Source of the DNA: an uncultured Umboniibacter sp.
Lineage (GTDB): Bacteria; Pseudomonadota; Gammaproteobacteria; Pseudomonadales; DSM-25080
Length of the DNA: 64,000 nucleotides
Reading direction: 5' to 3'
Assembly (NCBI RefSeq): GCF_947497555.1
Contig: NZ_CANMGY010000013.1
Coordinates: forward strand, 1-64,000
The notes under the pieces are model-generated. The model was not told the DNA's origin, ran no database searches, and saw nothing but the letters and a program-made list of their open reading frames with translations. Positions 48,046-57,497 of the stretch are shown here, piece after piece (positions within the stretch are counted from its first letter, which is position 1; every line of letters starts with the position of its first letter). A program made the translations under genes and the position numbers.

Positions 48046-49746
48046 ATGTATGTGTACCAAGCCTTCGACCAATCAGTGGTTGACCAACGAGTTAGTCAAT
48101 TTCGAGACCAGACCTCGCGATATTTAGCGGGTGAGCTCTCCGAAGAGGCATTCCTACCACTTCGTCTACAGAACGGACTCTACATCCAACGTCACGCACC
48201 CATGCTAAGAGTGGCTGTTCCATACGGAATGATTAACAGCCGCCAACTACGCTGTCTAGCGGATGTCAGTAGGCGCTACGACCGCTCCTATGTACACGTT
48301 ACGACGCGTCAAAACATCCAGCTCAACTGGCCAGAACTCAAGGATGTACCGGATATTTTAGCTGAGCTAGCGAAGGTTGAGATGCATGCAATTCAAACAT
48401 CTGGCAACTGTATTCGAAATACAACAACTGATGCCTTCGCCGGTGTTGCAAGTGACGAATTAGCTGATCCGAGGCCACTCTGTGAACTCATCCGTCAATG
48501 GAGCACTATGCATCCTGAGTATGCGTTCTTACCGCGAAAATTTAAAATTGCCGTCTCAGGTACCGAATCCGATAGAGCTGCTATCCGCTTCCATGATATT
48601 GGCCTTCAGCTGGCACATAATAATTCCGGTGAACTAGGAGTAGAAATTTTTGTCGGTGGAGGCTTAGGCCGAACCCCGATCGTTGGACAATCCGTCTTCA
48701 ATTGGGTACCGCTTAGTCAATTGCTTAATTACCTTGAGGCTATTTTAACCGTCTATAACCTTAACGGGAGGCGAGACAATAAATACAAGGCGCGCATTAA
48801 AATTTTGGTTAAAGCCATGGGCGTGGAGGCGTTCAGAGAAGCGGTACTAGCAAAGCTTCCCGTAGTAGGAAGCTACGACGAGCAGCACGTGGCCAAAAAA
48901 TTAAGCGAACTTGAATCCTATTTTAGTGAGCCGAACTATAAGCGTGGCATCGATGAACTTGATGCTCAAGCCCAGTTATATCCGCAACAAGAGGCCGATA
49001 CGAATTTTGGCCTCTGGTTGGGACGCAATGTCAGTCGGCACCGAGTTGCTGGCTATCGAGCCGTAACGCTTTCGCTGAAAAAGACCGGAACGCCACCGGG
49101 CGATCTAACAGCGGATCAGCTAGATCTTGTGGCGGACTTAGCCGATAAGTATAGTTTCTCTGAAGCTCGCATGACCCACGAGCAAAATATTGTGCTGGCG
49201 GACGTTTCAGTAAATCAACTTTATGAACTCTATCAGGTCCTGTTAACTGCCGGTTTCGCAACACCTAATATCAACACTCTGACCGACATCATTTGCTGTC
49301 CTGGTGGGGACTTTTGTGCGTTAGCTAACGCTAAGTCAATTCCAGTCGCTCACGATATTCAAACAACCTTCGATAACTATGATTATCTCTATGATCTTGG
49401 CGATCTTGACCTCAATATATCTGGCTGTATGAATGCCTGCGGCCATCATCATATTGGTGATATTGGTATTCTTGGGGTAGATAAGAAAGGCAAAGAATTT
49501 TACCAAATATCTCTAGGTGGAAATGCCGGTTACGAAGCGGCCACCATCGGTAAAATCCTAGGTCCTTCTTTTGCCCAGGAAGATATCACGAGCGTGCTGC
49601 AGAAACTACTCAATGTGTTCCTAGAAAACCGGTTAGAGGGTGAAAGATTTTCTCATACCTACCATCGTATTGGTCACGCTCCATTTAAAACTGCCGCCTA
49701 TACAAATAACGATATAACGAGTTCGGAGGGCCGGACTCATGCCTAA
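48046..49746 (+). CDS. cysI: siroheme 4Fe-4S nitrite/sulfite reductase (CysI-like)
   Basis: Probable assimilatory sulfite reductase hemoprotein, a six-electron reduction of sulfite to sulfide. The 566-aa protein has two ferredoxin-like half domains (YVHVTTRQNIQLNWPEL in the first, FSEARMTHEQNIVLADV in the second). The cluster/siroheme cysteines are ICCPGGDFCALANAKSIP and ISGCMNACGHHHIGDIGILG. AGGGAG precedes the ATG. It overlaps the DUF934 gene by 8 bp. No flavoprotein CysJ is adjacent, so the electron donor is probably ferredoxin or encoded elsewhere. A nitrite role cannot be excluded by motif alone, but the DUF934 partner points to sulfur. Confidence 0.9.
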   Translation: MYVYQAFDQSVVDQRVSQFRDQTSRYLAGELSEEAFLPLRLQNGLYIQRHAPMLRVAVPYGMINSRQLRCLADVSRRYDRSYVHVTTRQNIQLNWPELKDVPDILAELAKVEMHAIQTSGNCIRNTTTDAFAGVASDELADPRPLCELIRQWSTMHPEYAFLPRKFKIAVSGTESDRAAIRFHDIGLQLAHNNSGELGVEIFVGGGLGRTPIVGQSVFNWVPLSQLLNYLEAILTVYNLNGRRDNKYKARIKILVKAMGVEAFREAVLAKLPVVGSYDEQHVAKKLSELESYFSEPNYKRGIDELDAQAQLYPQQEADTNFGLWLGRNVSRHRVAGYRAVTLSLKKTGTPPGDLTADQLDLVADLADKYSFSEARMTHEQNIVLADVSVNQLYELYQVLLTAGFATPNINTLTDIICCPGGDFCALANAKSIPVAHDIQTTFDNYDYLYDLGDLDLNISGCMNACGHHHIGDIGILGVDKKGKEFYQISLGGNAGYEAATIGKILGPSFAQEDITSVLQKLLNVFLENRLEGERFSHTYHRIGHAPFKTAAYTNNDITSSEGRTHA

Positions 49747-50098
49747 CACCAATATTCTTATATCCACAGAATTTGCACAACGAAGTAGTGCAAGTGCAGC
49801 AATCGACGAAAATACAGATCTTATTGCATTAGTGGCGAATGCGCCGAGTTCGGTGATCATTGAAGTCCCAGTGTTCACTGACGGCAAAGTGTTCAGCATC
49901 AGCAAACAACTCCGCTACCTAGGTTTTACTGGGGAAATCATTGTTTCGGGTAATTTTATCGTCGATCAAGTGGGCTATCTATCCCAGTGCGGGATATCAA
50001 CCTTTCTTGTAAACAATAAAGACCAACAAGAAGAAGTAGAACGTCTTCTTGCAGCCCGAATTGATAGCTATCACTTTAAGGAAAAAATCGGCGCTTAG
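49739..50098 (+). CDS. DUF934 family protein (sulfite reduction partner)
   Basis: A 119-aa protein with the DUF934 core: FTDGKVFSISKQLRYLGFTG, GNFIVDQVGYLSQCGISTF. The family is nearly always encoded beside siroheme sulfite reductases in proteobacteria and is thought to assist them; no activity has been shown that I know of. The 8-bp overlap with cysI implies coupled translation. Confidence 0.88.
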   Translation: MPNTNILISTEFAQRSSASAAIDENTDLIALVANAPSSVIIEVPVFTDGKVFSISKQLRYLGFTGEIIVSGNFIVDQVGYLSQCGISTFLVNNKDQQEEVERLLAARIDSYHFKEKIGA

Positions 50099-50201
50099 TC
50101 ATCCGTCAATGAATCTCTGCACGTAGGCGACAACTTTAAGGTTGTTCGCTTGCGTAATTCACGCTACTCCGCCACTATTTATTCGTTGAAAGGAGATTTA
50201 C

Positions 50202-51365
50202 GTGACCGATATTTTTCAAAGTTTTTTCATTATCTTTTCAAGTGCTGCTGTGGTGGCGACCCTAGCTCTCTGGGGTAAACAACCACTTATTGTTGCCTAT
50301 ATTCTGGTTGGCATGCTACTCGGCCCATTCGGTTTTTCCTTTGTCTCCGACTTAGAATTACTGCGCCAAATTAGTAATATTGGGATTATCTTCCTTCTCT
50401 TTCTTCTTGGCCTAGATATGCAGCCCAGCGCACTGTTAGCAACCTTGCGTAAATCCACCATCGTCGTCATCCTTAGCTCAATTGTCTTTGCTGGCTTAGG
50501 CGCGGCTCTCGCTTACAGTTTCTCATTCACACTTACGGATGCGCTAATAATTGGCGCATGCTGTATGTTTTCTTCCACTATCATTGGCATCAAACTGCTG
50601 CCCACCACTGCCCTTCACCACCGCCATATTGGTGAGCTACTTGTGGGTATTCTGCTCGTCCAAGATATTATTGCCATCATTCTAATAAGTCTCCTGCAGG
50701 GCACAGACAGCACGGATAATGCCTTCGCCGCAGCCCTTTACATCCTGGCAATGATTCCACTAGTTGCCGGTGGTTCGCTTATCGCGGTTCGCTACATTCT
50801 GCTACCTCTACTCGCCAAGTTCGACCGTTTTCAGGAGTATATTTTCCTGCTAAGTATTGGTTGGTGCCTAGGCGTGGCTGAAGTTAGTGAGCTAATTGGC
50901 TTGTCCCGGGAGATCGGTGCATTTTTCGCAGGAGTAAGCCTAGCGAGTTCACCCATTTCGCAATACATCGCATTAAGCCTGAAACCGCTTAGAGATTTCT
51001 TCCTGGTTACGTTCTTCTTCGCGCTGGGAGCAGGATATAATTTCGCCCTGTTGGAGCAAGTCTGGTTAGTCAGTAGTCTTCTCGCGATTATTGTTCTGGT
51101 AATTAAACCCATCACCTTTAGAACCTTACTGCGAAAACAGTCGGAATCAAATCGATTAGCCTGGGATCTAGGTATCCGTTTAGGGCAAATTAGCGAATTC
51201 TCGCTACTAGTGGTCTTTGTAGCAATTAATGCTGGTCTCCTTTCTGAGGCCGCGTCAATTACTGTACAGAGCGCGGCGATTCTAACCTTCCTAGTATCCA
51301 GCTACTTGGTCATATTTAATTTGAGTAACCCTCTATCGCCGAAGGACTCATTGCGGCGCGATTAA
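50202..51365 (+). CDS. cation:proton antiporter (CPA2/KefB type, membrane domain only)
   Basis: A 387-aa membrane protein with about eleven helices. It starts at GTG 50202 with AAGGAG upstream. Motifs: LIVAYILVGMLLGPFGF, IGIIFLLFLLGLDMQP, and LVGILLVQDIIAIILIS with the ion-binding Gln-Asp pair. The TrkA-N/RCK domain of KefB/KefC is missing, since the protein ends just after the last helix. It could exchange Na+ or K+ for protons. It is a single gene. Confidence 0.88.
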   Translation: MTDIFQSFFIIFSSAAVVATLALWGKQPLIVAYILVGMLLGPFGFSFVSDLELLRQISNIGIIFLLFLLGLDMQPSALLATLRKSTIVVILSSIVFAGLGAALAYSFSFTLTDALIIGACCMFSSTIIGIKLLPTTALHHRHIGELLVGILLVQDIIAIILISLLQGTDSTDNAFAAALYILAMIPLVAGGSLIAVRYILLPLLAKFDRFQEYIFLLSIGWCLGVAEVSELIGLSREIGAFFAGVSLASSPISQYIALSLKPLRDFFLVTFFFALGAGYNFALLEQVWLVSSLLAIIVLVIKPITFRTLLRKQSESNRLAWDLGIRLGQISEFSLLVVFVAINAGLLSEAASITVQSAAILTFLVSSYLVIFNLSNPLSPKDSLRRD

Positions 51366-51509
51366 ACTGGTCTCATAGGGTGAGTCACTAAGTGACGATT
51401 GAAAGCAATGACTAGTGAAGTAATAAGCAAATTAAAAAACGAATTAAGAGATCAGTTGCTATGTCAATCCATCCGGCTATCCTCGGCTCAAAGCCTTAGC
51501 TGACGGGTA

Positions 51510-51540
51510 CAAAAAAGGAGCCGTACAGCCCCCCTTTGGA
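51510..51540 (-). terminator. terminator of sohB
   Basis: On the minus strand GGGGGCT, a GTAC loop and GGCTCC (with G-U pairs) are followed by six T, 29 nt beyond the sohB stop. Confidence 0.65.
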
Positions 51541-51568
51541 TTTACTCAACTGAGACAGTTGATTAGCG

Positions 51569-52657
51569 TTAGAAGTCGCGCCGATGAGCAAGCCCTAGCA
51601 ATTTATCGTAACTCGCTGTTAACGCTGCCTGAGCAGCTAAACCTACTTTGTCAGCGACGGTTTTCTTACGGGACCACTGCACAAGATACTGGTCAAAGCT
51701 CTTACGCCCGTTAAAAAGGTAGTCGTCTGATGTTTGTAATTCATCAACTAGATTGAGTTCCAGTGCGCGCTTGCCATACCAAGCCTCGCCTGTCGCTACC
51801 GAATCGATATCCAGCTTAGGACGAGCTTCGGCTACCATATCTCGAAATAGCCGGTGAACTTCTTCCAACTCCTCCTGAAATTTTTCTCTGCCCTCATCGG
51901 TGTTTTCACCAAGCATGGTCAATGTTCGCTTGAATTTACCCGCGGTGTGTAGCTCCACATCAACATGATTTTTCTTCAATAGCCGGTGAATATTGGGTAC
52001 CTGAGCTACTACACCGATAGAACCAAGCAGTGCAAATGGAGAGGCCACAATCCGATCCGCCAAACAGGCCATCATATAGCCACCGCTTGCGGCGACTTGA
52101 TCGACACAGATAGTGAGTTGCAAGTTATTAGCCTTGATTCGTTCTAACTGAGCAGCAGCAAGACCATAGGCATGAACCATTCCCCCAGGGCTTTCTAATC
52201 TTACAACAACCTCGTCGCTAGGTTCCGCCGCAATGAGTACTGCCGAGACCTCTTCACGGAGGTTCTCCACAGCCGAGGCCTTGACGTCACCATCGAAGTC
52301 AATGACATAGCGCTTGGCTTTAGTGGTGATTGCTGAATTTGAATCACCTTCTTGAGTATCTTTTTTCGCCGCCTGCTTGGCCGCCTTGGCAGCCTGCTTG
52401 GCCGTTTTCTTCTCAGAGCTCTTTGTCTTCTTTAATTCTTTCTCACGGCGTTTAATCTGCTCATCATTGGCTGTTGCAGCGAAAACAGCTTCCTCGAGCT
52501 CGTCAAAATGACTATTCAAATCCGTGACGGTAATCTCTCCCTTCTTACTACTTTTCCGTGCGCCAGTGTTGGCGATAAGGCCGATAACCACGGCGATAGC
52601 TACTACCACCGTGACTGCCTCGGCTAAAAACAATCCGTACTCTGCTAAGAATTCCAA
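51569..52657 (-). CDS. sohB: inner-membrane serine protease SohB
   Basis: A 362-aa member of the signal peptide peptidase A/S49 family. One N-terminal helix (LAEAVTVVVAIAVVIGLIA) precedes a Lys-rich charged linker (near 75-105). The S49 core follows, with the serine in DQVAASGGYMMACLADRI, FALLGSIGVVAQVPNI and the catalytic-type Lys in LHTAGKFKRTLTM. The 5-residue KKTAKQAAKAAKQAA linker looks low-complexity. It acts on membrane or periplasmic peptides by family inference. Confidence 0.93.
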   Translation of the reverse strand: MEFLAEYGLFLAEAVTVVVAIAVVIGLIANTGARKSSKKGEITVTDLNSHFDELEEAVFAATANDEQIKRREKELKKTKSSEKKTAKQAAKAAKQAAKKDTQEGDSNSAITTKAKRYVIDFDGDVKASAVENLREEVSAVLIAAEPSDEVVVRLESPGGMVHAYGLAAAQLERIKANNLQLTICVDQVAASGGYMMACLADRIVASPFALLGSIGVVAQVPNIHRLLKKNHVDVELHTAGKFKRTLTMLGENTDEGREKFQEELEEVHRLFRDMVAEARPKLDIDSVATGEAWYGKRALELNLVDELQTSDDYLFNGRKSFDQYLVQWSRKKTVADKVGLAAQAALTASYDKLLGLAHRRDF

Positions 52658-52809
52658 GTCTTAATCCTCCAATAATTAGCCATATTATGCCTCACGCTAG
52701 GCCCTTCGACTAGCAATTCAATTGCGGTTTTTCTCGTTCGCTATCACAGTGAAGCTACAGTAAACTATTGCAACGAAATTATAATAATCACTCAGGAGTT
52801 ATCATAAAA

Positions 52810-53559
52810 ATGACCACCACCTTTGACCTCTCGGGAAAAATTGCTCTCGTCACCGGAGCTAGCCGCGGAATTGGTGAAGCCACCGCTAAGTTATTTGCTC
52901 AACATGGTGCCCACGTTATCGTTAGCAGCCGAAAAGTAGCAGATTGTGAAAAAGTCGTTGCCGACATTACCGCAGCGGGAGGCAGTGCCGAAGCGCGAGA
53001 ACTTCATGTCGGTAAGATGGAGGATATCACTGCAGCGTTTGAATGGCTCAGTTCACATCACGGTCGCCTAGACATCCTCATAAACAATGCCGCAACGAAC
53101 CCCTACTTCGGTCCGATCGAAGACACTCCGGAATCGGCTTTTGATAAAATCGTTGAGGTTAATCTAAAGGGTTATTTTTATATGACCGCCAATGCAGTCA
53201 AACTCATGTCAGCGAATGGCGGCGGCAGTATCGTGAATGTAGCCAGTATCAACGCCAAGTCACCAGGTCTTTGGCAAGGTGTTTACTCTATCACTAAAGC
53301 AGGTGTAGTGAATATGACCGAAGCGTTTGCAAAGGAGTGTGTCAAAGACAAAGTCCGCGTAAATGCGTTATTACCCGGCCTTACCGCCACCAAATTTGCC
53401 GGTGCACTCACCGAGCAGCCAGAGGCCCTGAAAGGTATTCCTATGGGACGTGCTGCACAGCCGGACGAAATGGCTCCAGCTCTACTCTACTTGGCTTCGG
53501 ATGCTTCTAGCTACACCACAGGGCTAGCGTTGAATGTTGATGGTGGTTTGCTTATTTAA
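52810..53559 (+). CDS. SDR-family oxidoreductase
   Basis: A 249-aa classical short-chain dehydrogenase from ATG 52810 (CAGGAG upstream); 14 further codons upstream are open but unlikely. Motifs: IALVTGASRGIGEATA, ILINNAATNPYFG, VNVASINAKSPGLWQGVYSI with the Tyr-x-x-x-Lys completed by TK, and a C-terminal GLALNVDGGLLI. It resembles glucose-1-dehydrogenase/FabG-like SDRs. The substrate is unknown. Divergent from sohB. Confidence 0.9.
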   Translation: MTTTFDLSGKIALVTGASRGIGEATAKLFAQHGAHVIVSSRKVADCEKVVADITAAGGSAEARELHVGKMEDITAAFEWLSSHHGRLDILINNAATNPYFGPIEDTPESAFDKIVEVNLKGYFYMTANAVKLMSANGGGSIVNVASINAKSPGLWQGVYSITKAGVVNMTEAFAKECVKDKVRVNALLPGLTATKFAGALTEQPEALKGIPMGRAAQPDEMAPALLYLASDASSYTTGLALNVDGGLLI

Positions 53560-53668
53560 GCCTAAGTGGATTTGGATACCAGCGAGGTATCCAAATCTCG
53601 CTGGTCGAAGCGCTCGAATTGTATCATTGAAGCTCTGCGCTGTGGTTACTCTGCGGTTGGCGAGAGCA

Positions 53669-54400
53669 CTAGCGAGAAGCTAGCCATTGGGAGATCATAG
53701 ATTCAGAGATGGTACCCCGTGGTGGCAATATTGGTAAATCGTCTTTACTGAACCAGCGAAGATCACTCAGTTCATCTTCATCACGATTTAATTCACCCGA
53801 TTCGTAGCTGACGAGATAAGCAAGCATCATTTGCCCTGGGAATGGCCAAGATTGACTGCCCAAATAACGAATATTGTTGACGTGAACACCAGCCTCTTCC
53901 TTAACTTCACGAACCACTGCTTGTTCAGCAGACTCCCCTACTTCAACAAACCCAGCTAAAACCGTATAAACCGGATTATTACTGCGGTGGTGGTGCGCCA
54001 AAAGTATTCGATCACCGTCTTCCACTAGGACGATAACACAGGGTGATAGCCTTGGATAACTTCGATAGCGGCACTTATCACACACCATTGCCAGCTCGGT
54101 GTTTAAACGACGAGTTCGGTGACCGCATCGTGGACAATAGCTGTGATCTTTATACCAATTAGCAACTTCCGCTGCCGCGCTGAGGTATTGCTGATCTTCA
54201 AGTGAGTAACTTAATAACAACTCTCGAAGGTTTTCTCCGCTAATAGGCTCGTGCGGCACCAAAACATACCAATTAACGCCATGATCTTCGCGAATCAAAA
54301 TTTCATCACCCACGATCATGGGCACTTTAGAGGTATAGAATAAATTGTTCTGAGTAAAAACGTGGTGGCCGTCCGTTACTATCCAGCGATTAGTTTTCAC
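53669..54400 (-). CDS. nudC: NAD(+) diphosphatase / NAD-decapping hydrolase NudC
   Basis: Hydrolyses NAD(H) to NMN and AMP and removes 5' NAD caps from RNA. The 243-aa protein has the zinc ribbon YCPRCGHRT ... VCDKCRYRSYP, the Nudix box AGFVEVGESAEQAVVREVKE continuing EAGV, and the NudC-specific SQSWPFPGQMM. It lies one base after fimL on the same strand, the same pair as in Pseudomonas aeruginosa. Confidence 0.96.
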   Translation of the reverse strand: MKTNRWIVTDGHHVFTQNNLFYTSKVPMIVGDEILIREDHGVNWYVLVPHEPISGENLRELLLSYSLEDQQYLSAAAEVANWYKDHSYCPRCGHRTRRLNTELAMVCDKCRYRSYPRLSPCVIVLVEDGDRILLAHHHRSNNPVYTVLAGFVEVGESAEQAVVREVKEEAGVHVNNIRYLGSQSWPFPGQMMLAYLVSYESGELNRDEDELSDLRWFSKDDLPILPPRGTISESMISQWLASR

Positions 54401-54401
54401 A

Positions 54402-56033
54402 TTAATAGCCCACTGCCTTTAAACTTTCTGATGCCATATCTAAAATACCTTCGTCGGTATTTTCATCGAAAGAAACACGATCCAAGAAATATTCCAGACC
54501 AATCAACGCATCTGCAAACGTTTCTAGCATTGGTTCAATTGCACCATCAAGATGATCACTAAGTACCTTCTCGGAAACGAACGACTGGGCCGACTGAACG
54601 ACTGCTAAGGGCCGCGACAGATTCAGTGCATTCATAATACCCGCGATACAGCTGAGTTGTTCAGTTGCGTCATTAACGACACTAACGTCGAAACCACTCT
54701 CAACAAATTCGTTAAGTGAGAGTTTTAACGCTCCCACCATAGTCTTCGCTTCGTCAAGCGCTAGCTCTCGCGCGCTCTGGAATAGGTTTTCTGCAATGAT
54801 AGACTTACGACGTTCGTCGTTAAAGATGTCGAGTGAATCGCCGTCGGAACTATTAATGGTCTCTAGACACGACTCTACATAAAGCAAGCAATCGGCAGTA
54901 TCCTCGAGTAGTGTATTGCTTAAAGAGGTGCCCGCACTGGCTTCCACTAGACTGTGCGCTTGATTTCTAAGCAACACGGCTAACGATCCAAGTGAAATAA
55001 TCTCAAGAGTATTCGCTACACCTTTGAATTGTCCAACGAGCTGATCAATTCGAGCATTATCCCGGCAATGATCGTCACTCGACATCAGCTCCAACAGCTC
55101 ACGAGATTGTCGTAAGTCTTCACGAACTAATTCCGCTACCGACGTTAACGTATCCGCAGCAATACCCTCTAACTTTGCTCGCGCATTGGCTAAATCAGCC
55201 CAACTAAAATTGGCGACGGCGTTGTATGGGTAGCTTTCCAAACTAATACCTGATGCACGCTGAACCGAGGATGACCAACAAACAGCCCCTAGCGCACGGT
55301 TATAAGCATTTAACTCACCGCTCCCCCGGATTCGAGCAGCAAGATATCTATCTAAATAAGTTAACTGACGTTTAGCAACCGTCGGAACGATGTCAGTATC
55401 GTAAGTGGCGATAAGCTGCGAAGCCATCTGCCAAAGAAGCTCATCGGCGTCAACAGCTCCTTTCCGTAAACGCTGTGCAGCTCGATCCATAAGCAGAACC
55501 GCTCTGCCCGGCTCATCGCTTAACAACGCGAGTAATCCGGTTTGAAACATTGTACGAAAGCGTCTGAGCGCTGCGTCATCATACTGATATTCGTTGAGCT
55601 CTACCGCATTTAGGAGGTCGTCCCGCCATTGAAAAATGTCACTAGGTTTCTCGTTCGCCAACCGCTCAAGCTTCAAAATGTCTGCATGGAGAACCTCAGG
55701 CGCGGCAAGCCCATCTTCCTCTAGAAAATTGAGGTAGCGTTCGGTTTTTAGAATCAATGTGGCGTAATCCGCTTTCTTAGCATCCGACGAAGCCGCCAAA
55801 GAACCGTTAGCGAGCGCCGTATGCGCAACACCGTAAAAGCTTGCTAAACCATCCAGCGACAGAATTATTGCCGTTCCAGCCAACTGAGAAAGCTCATTCA
55901 TCGCCAACTCTAAGGATTCAGTCAAACTGTCATCTTCAATCCACTCATCGAGGTGATTGGCCGCTCCATGTAAGGTAGCGAGCATTTGTTCCTTCACTAG
56001 TGCGAGTGACGCGATTTGGAAATTCTGAGGCAC
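54402..56033 (-). CDS. fimL: FimL-like protein (ChpA N-terminus homologue)
   Basis: A 543-aa helical cytosolic protein that looks like the N-terminal part of the chemotaxis kinase ChpA but without kinase or receiver domains. Evidence is the length (P. aeruginosa FimL about 556), helical Leu/Ala-rich composition with DSLTESLELAMNELSQLAGT, LDRYLAARIRGSGELNAYN and SWADLANARAKLEGIAADT, and the neighbour nudC one base downstream. FimL supports type IV pilus assembly and cAMP signalling. No phosphorylatable HPt histidine motif is obvious. The identity rests more on context than motifs. The 296-bp gap upstream (56034-56329) shows no gene. Confidence 0.75.
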   Translation of the reverse strand: MPQNFQIASLALVKEQMLATLHGAANHLDEWIEDDSLTESLELAMNELSQLAGTAIILSLDGLASFYGVAHTALANGSLAASSDAKKADYATLILKTERYLNFLEEDGLAAPEVLHADILKLERLANEKPSDIFQWRDDLLNAVELNEYQYDDAALRRFRTMFQTGLLALLSDEPGRAVLLMDRAAQRLRKGAVDADELLWQMASQLIATYDTDIVPTVAKRQLTYLDRYLAARIRGSGELNAYNRALGAVCWSSSVQRASGISLESYPYNAVANFSWADLANARAKLEGIAADTLTSVAELVREDLRQSRELLELMSSDDHCRDNARIDQLVGQFKGVANTLEIISLGSLAVLLRNQAHSLVEASAGTSLSNTLLEDTADCLLYVESCLETINSSDGDSLDIFNDERRKSIIAENLFQSARELALDEAKTMVGALKLSLNEFVESGFDVSVVNDATEQLSCIAGIMNALNLSRPLAVVQSAQSFVSEKVLSDHLDGAIEPMLETFADALIGLEYFLDRVSFDENTDEGILDMASESLKAVGY

Positions 56034-56329
56034 ATTGCCCTCCGCAAAACAGTTCTCTTATTGTTCTACATTTATAACACAAAACCGAGTCGGCGCGAGA
56101 GCCGCATCTAAAGCAAACCCGAAAATTATGATTTCAGTCCGATTATCAGCAACAGACACAATTTTGCGGTAAAAAACGCTAAATGACCAAACGGAAGAGC
56201 GATTCAGGCGTTCTTACCCATCGATAAGATAATTCGTTACCTCGCCAGCCATACTAACTACCGGGCAAATCCTAACCGGTTAGCTGCTGATGACATGCAG
56301 GTACTGCTCACTGCCTACTAGCGAGGTAC

Positions 56330-57052
56330 TCACGCAGAGCCCAGATCTTCAAATACCACTATCCCACCAGAGGCCTTTTTAATTGCCTCTAAACGGTCAT
56401 AGTGAGCTTGGCGCTCAACGGGAGTAAGTCGATGAACCGGAAGAGCTAAATGCTTCTGATCCCGGTCAATCGGAGTGACTTGCATTAGCGAGTCAGACGA
56501 AGAGCCATCACTGGAAGCTAGCTCTAATGACTTTTGTCCGCCGGTCATCGCCAGGTAGACGTAGGCAAGAATCTCTGAGTCTAACAGTGCTCCGTGAAGG
56601 TCACGATTCACCGAGTAGGTGGGGTATTCTTTGGCCAAAGCATCCAATGTATTTCGTTGCCCTGGTCGCATCTCTCGTGCCATGACCAGCGTATCAATTA
56701 TCGAACAGACACTTGCTAAATTAGGGTATCCCCTATTCAACACATTTAGTTCAAAATCTAAAAAGCCTAAGTCGAACGGTGCATTGTGAATAATTAATTC
56801 CGCACCTTTAACGAAGTTGAAGAAATCATCCGCAACCTGAGAAAATATTGGCTTATCTTCTAGGAATTCATTCGTGAGTCCATGAATGGCGATAGCATCT
56901 TCGGGCACGTCGCGCTGAGGATTAACGTACTGGTGATAAGTCTTGCCGGTAATCTTTCTGTCCACCATCTCTACGCAGCCAATCTCAACAAGACGATCGC
57001 CTTGTTTAGGATCAAAGCCAGTAGTTTCTGTATCGAGTATTATCTGCCGCAC
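56330..57052 (-). CDS. dnaQ: DNA polymerase III epsilon subunit (proofreading 3'-5' exonuclease)
   Basis: A 240-aa DEDDh exonuclease: ExoI IILDTETTGFDPKQGDRLVE, ExoII AELIIHNAPFDLGFLDFEL and ExoIII RDLHGALLDSEILAYVYL. The clamp-binding segment QKSLELASS follows. The start is GTG at 57052, with GGGGAAA in the rnhA end as Shine-Dalgarno. It lies 4 nt behind rnhA on the same strand. Confidence 0.96.
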   Translation of the reverse strand: MRQIILDTETTGFDPKQGDRLVEIGCVEMVDRKITGKTYHQYVNPQRDVPEDAIAIHGLTNEFLEDKPIFSQVADDFFNFVKGAELIIHNAPFDLGFLDFELNVLNRGYPNLASVCSIIDTLVMAREMRPGQRNTLDALAKEYPTYSVNRDLHGALLDSEILAYVYLAMTGGQKSLELASSDGSSSDSLMQVTPIDRDQKHLALPVHRLTPVERQAHYDRLEAIKKASGGIVVFEDLGSA

Positions 57053-57056
57053 GTTA

Positions 57057-57497
57057 CTATTTCCCCATCACTTCGTCAGTGCCAAGATTGGCGAGTTCAT
57101 CGGCTAATTCATTCCCTTCATTACCCGAATGTCCCTTCACCCAGTGCCACTCAATGTCGTGCCGTTGAATGGCCTCATCGAGCAGTTGCCAAAGATCTTT
57201 ATTCTTAACCGGCTGCTTTGCAGCCGTCTTCCAGCCGCGTTTCTTCCAGCCTTCCAGCCACTCCAAAACGCCTTTACGGACATATTGGGAATCGGTATAA
57301 AGTTGCACCGCGCATTGTTCATTCAGCGCGTTCAAGCCTTCAATCGCAGCGGTTAGTTCCATACGATTATTCGTCGTTTCGCGCGCACCGCCATGTAACT
57401 TCTTTTCGTGCTGCCCAAAGCGTAAAACCGCTCCCCAACCTCCCGGTCCCGGGTTTCCTCTGCAGGCACCATCGCTAAACATAATAATCTTCTTCAC
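57057..57497 (-). CDS. rnhA: ribonuclease HI
   Basis: Removes RNA from RNA-DNA hybrids. The 146-aa protein starts at GTG 57497 and shows [35 protein letters not shown] with the Glu, [14 protein letters not shown] with the Asp and [20 protein letters not shown]. Its GTG overlaps the methyltransferase stop by 4 bp (GTGA). Confidence 0.97.
   Translation of the reverse strand: MKKIIMFSDGACRGNPGPGGWGAVLRFGQHEKKLHGGARETTNNRMELTAAIEGLNALNEQCAVQLYTDSQYVRKGVLEWLEGWKKRGWKTAAKQPVKNKDLWQLLDEAIQRHDIEWHWVKGHSGNEGNELADELANLGTDEVMGK

Noticed and set aside
56034-56329. Possible small gene or RNA between fimL and dnaQ
   Set aside because: No frame, cloverleaf, promoter pair or terminator could be supported in this stretch.
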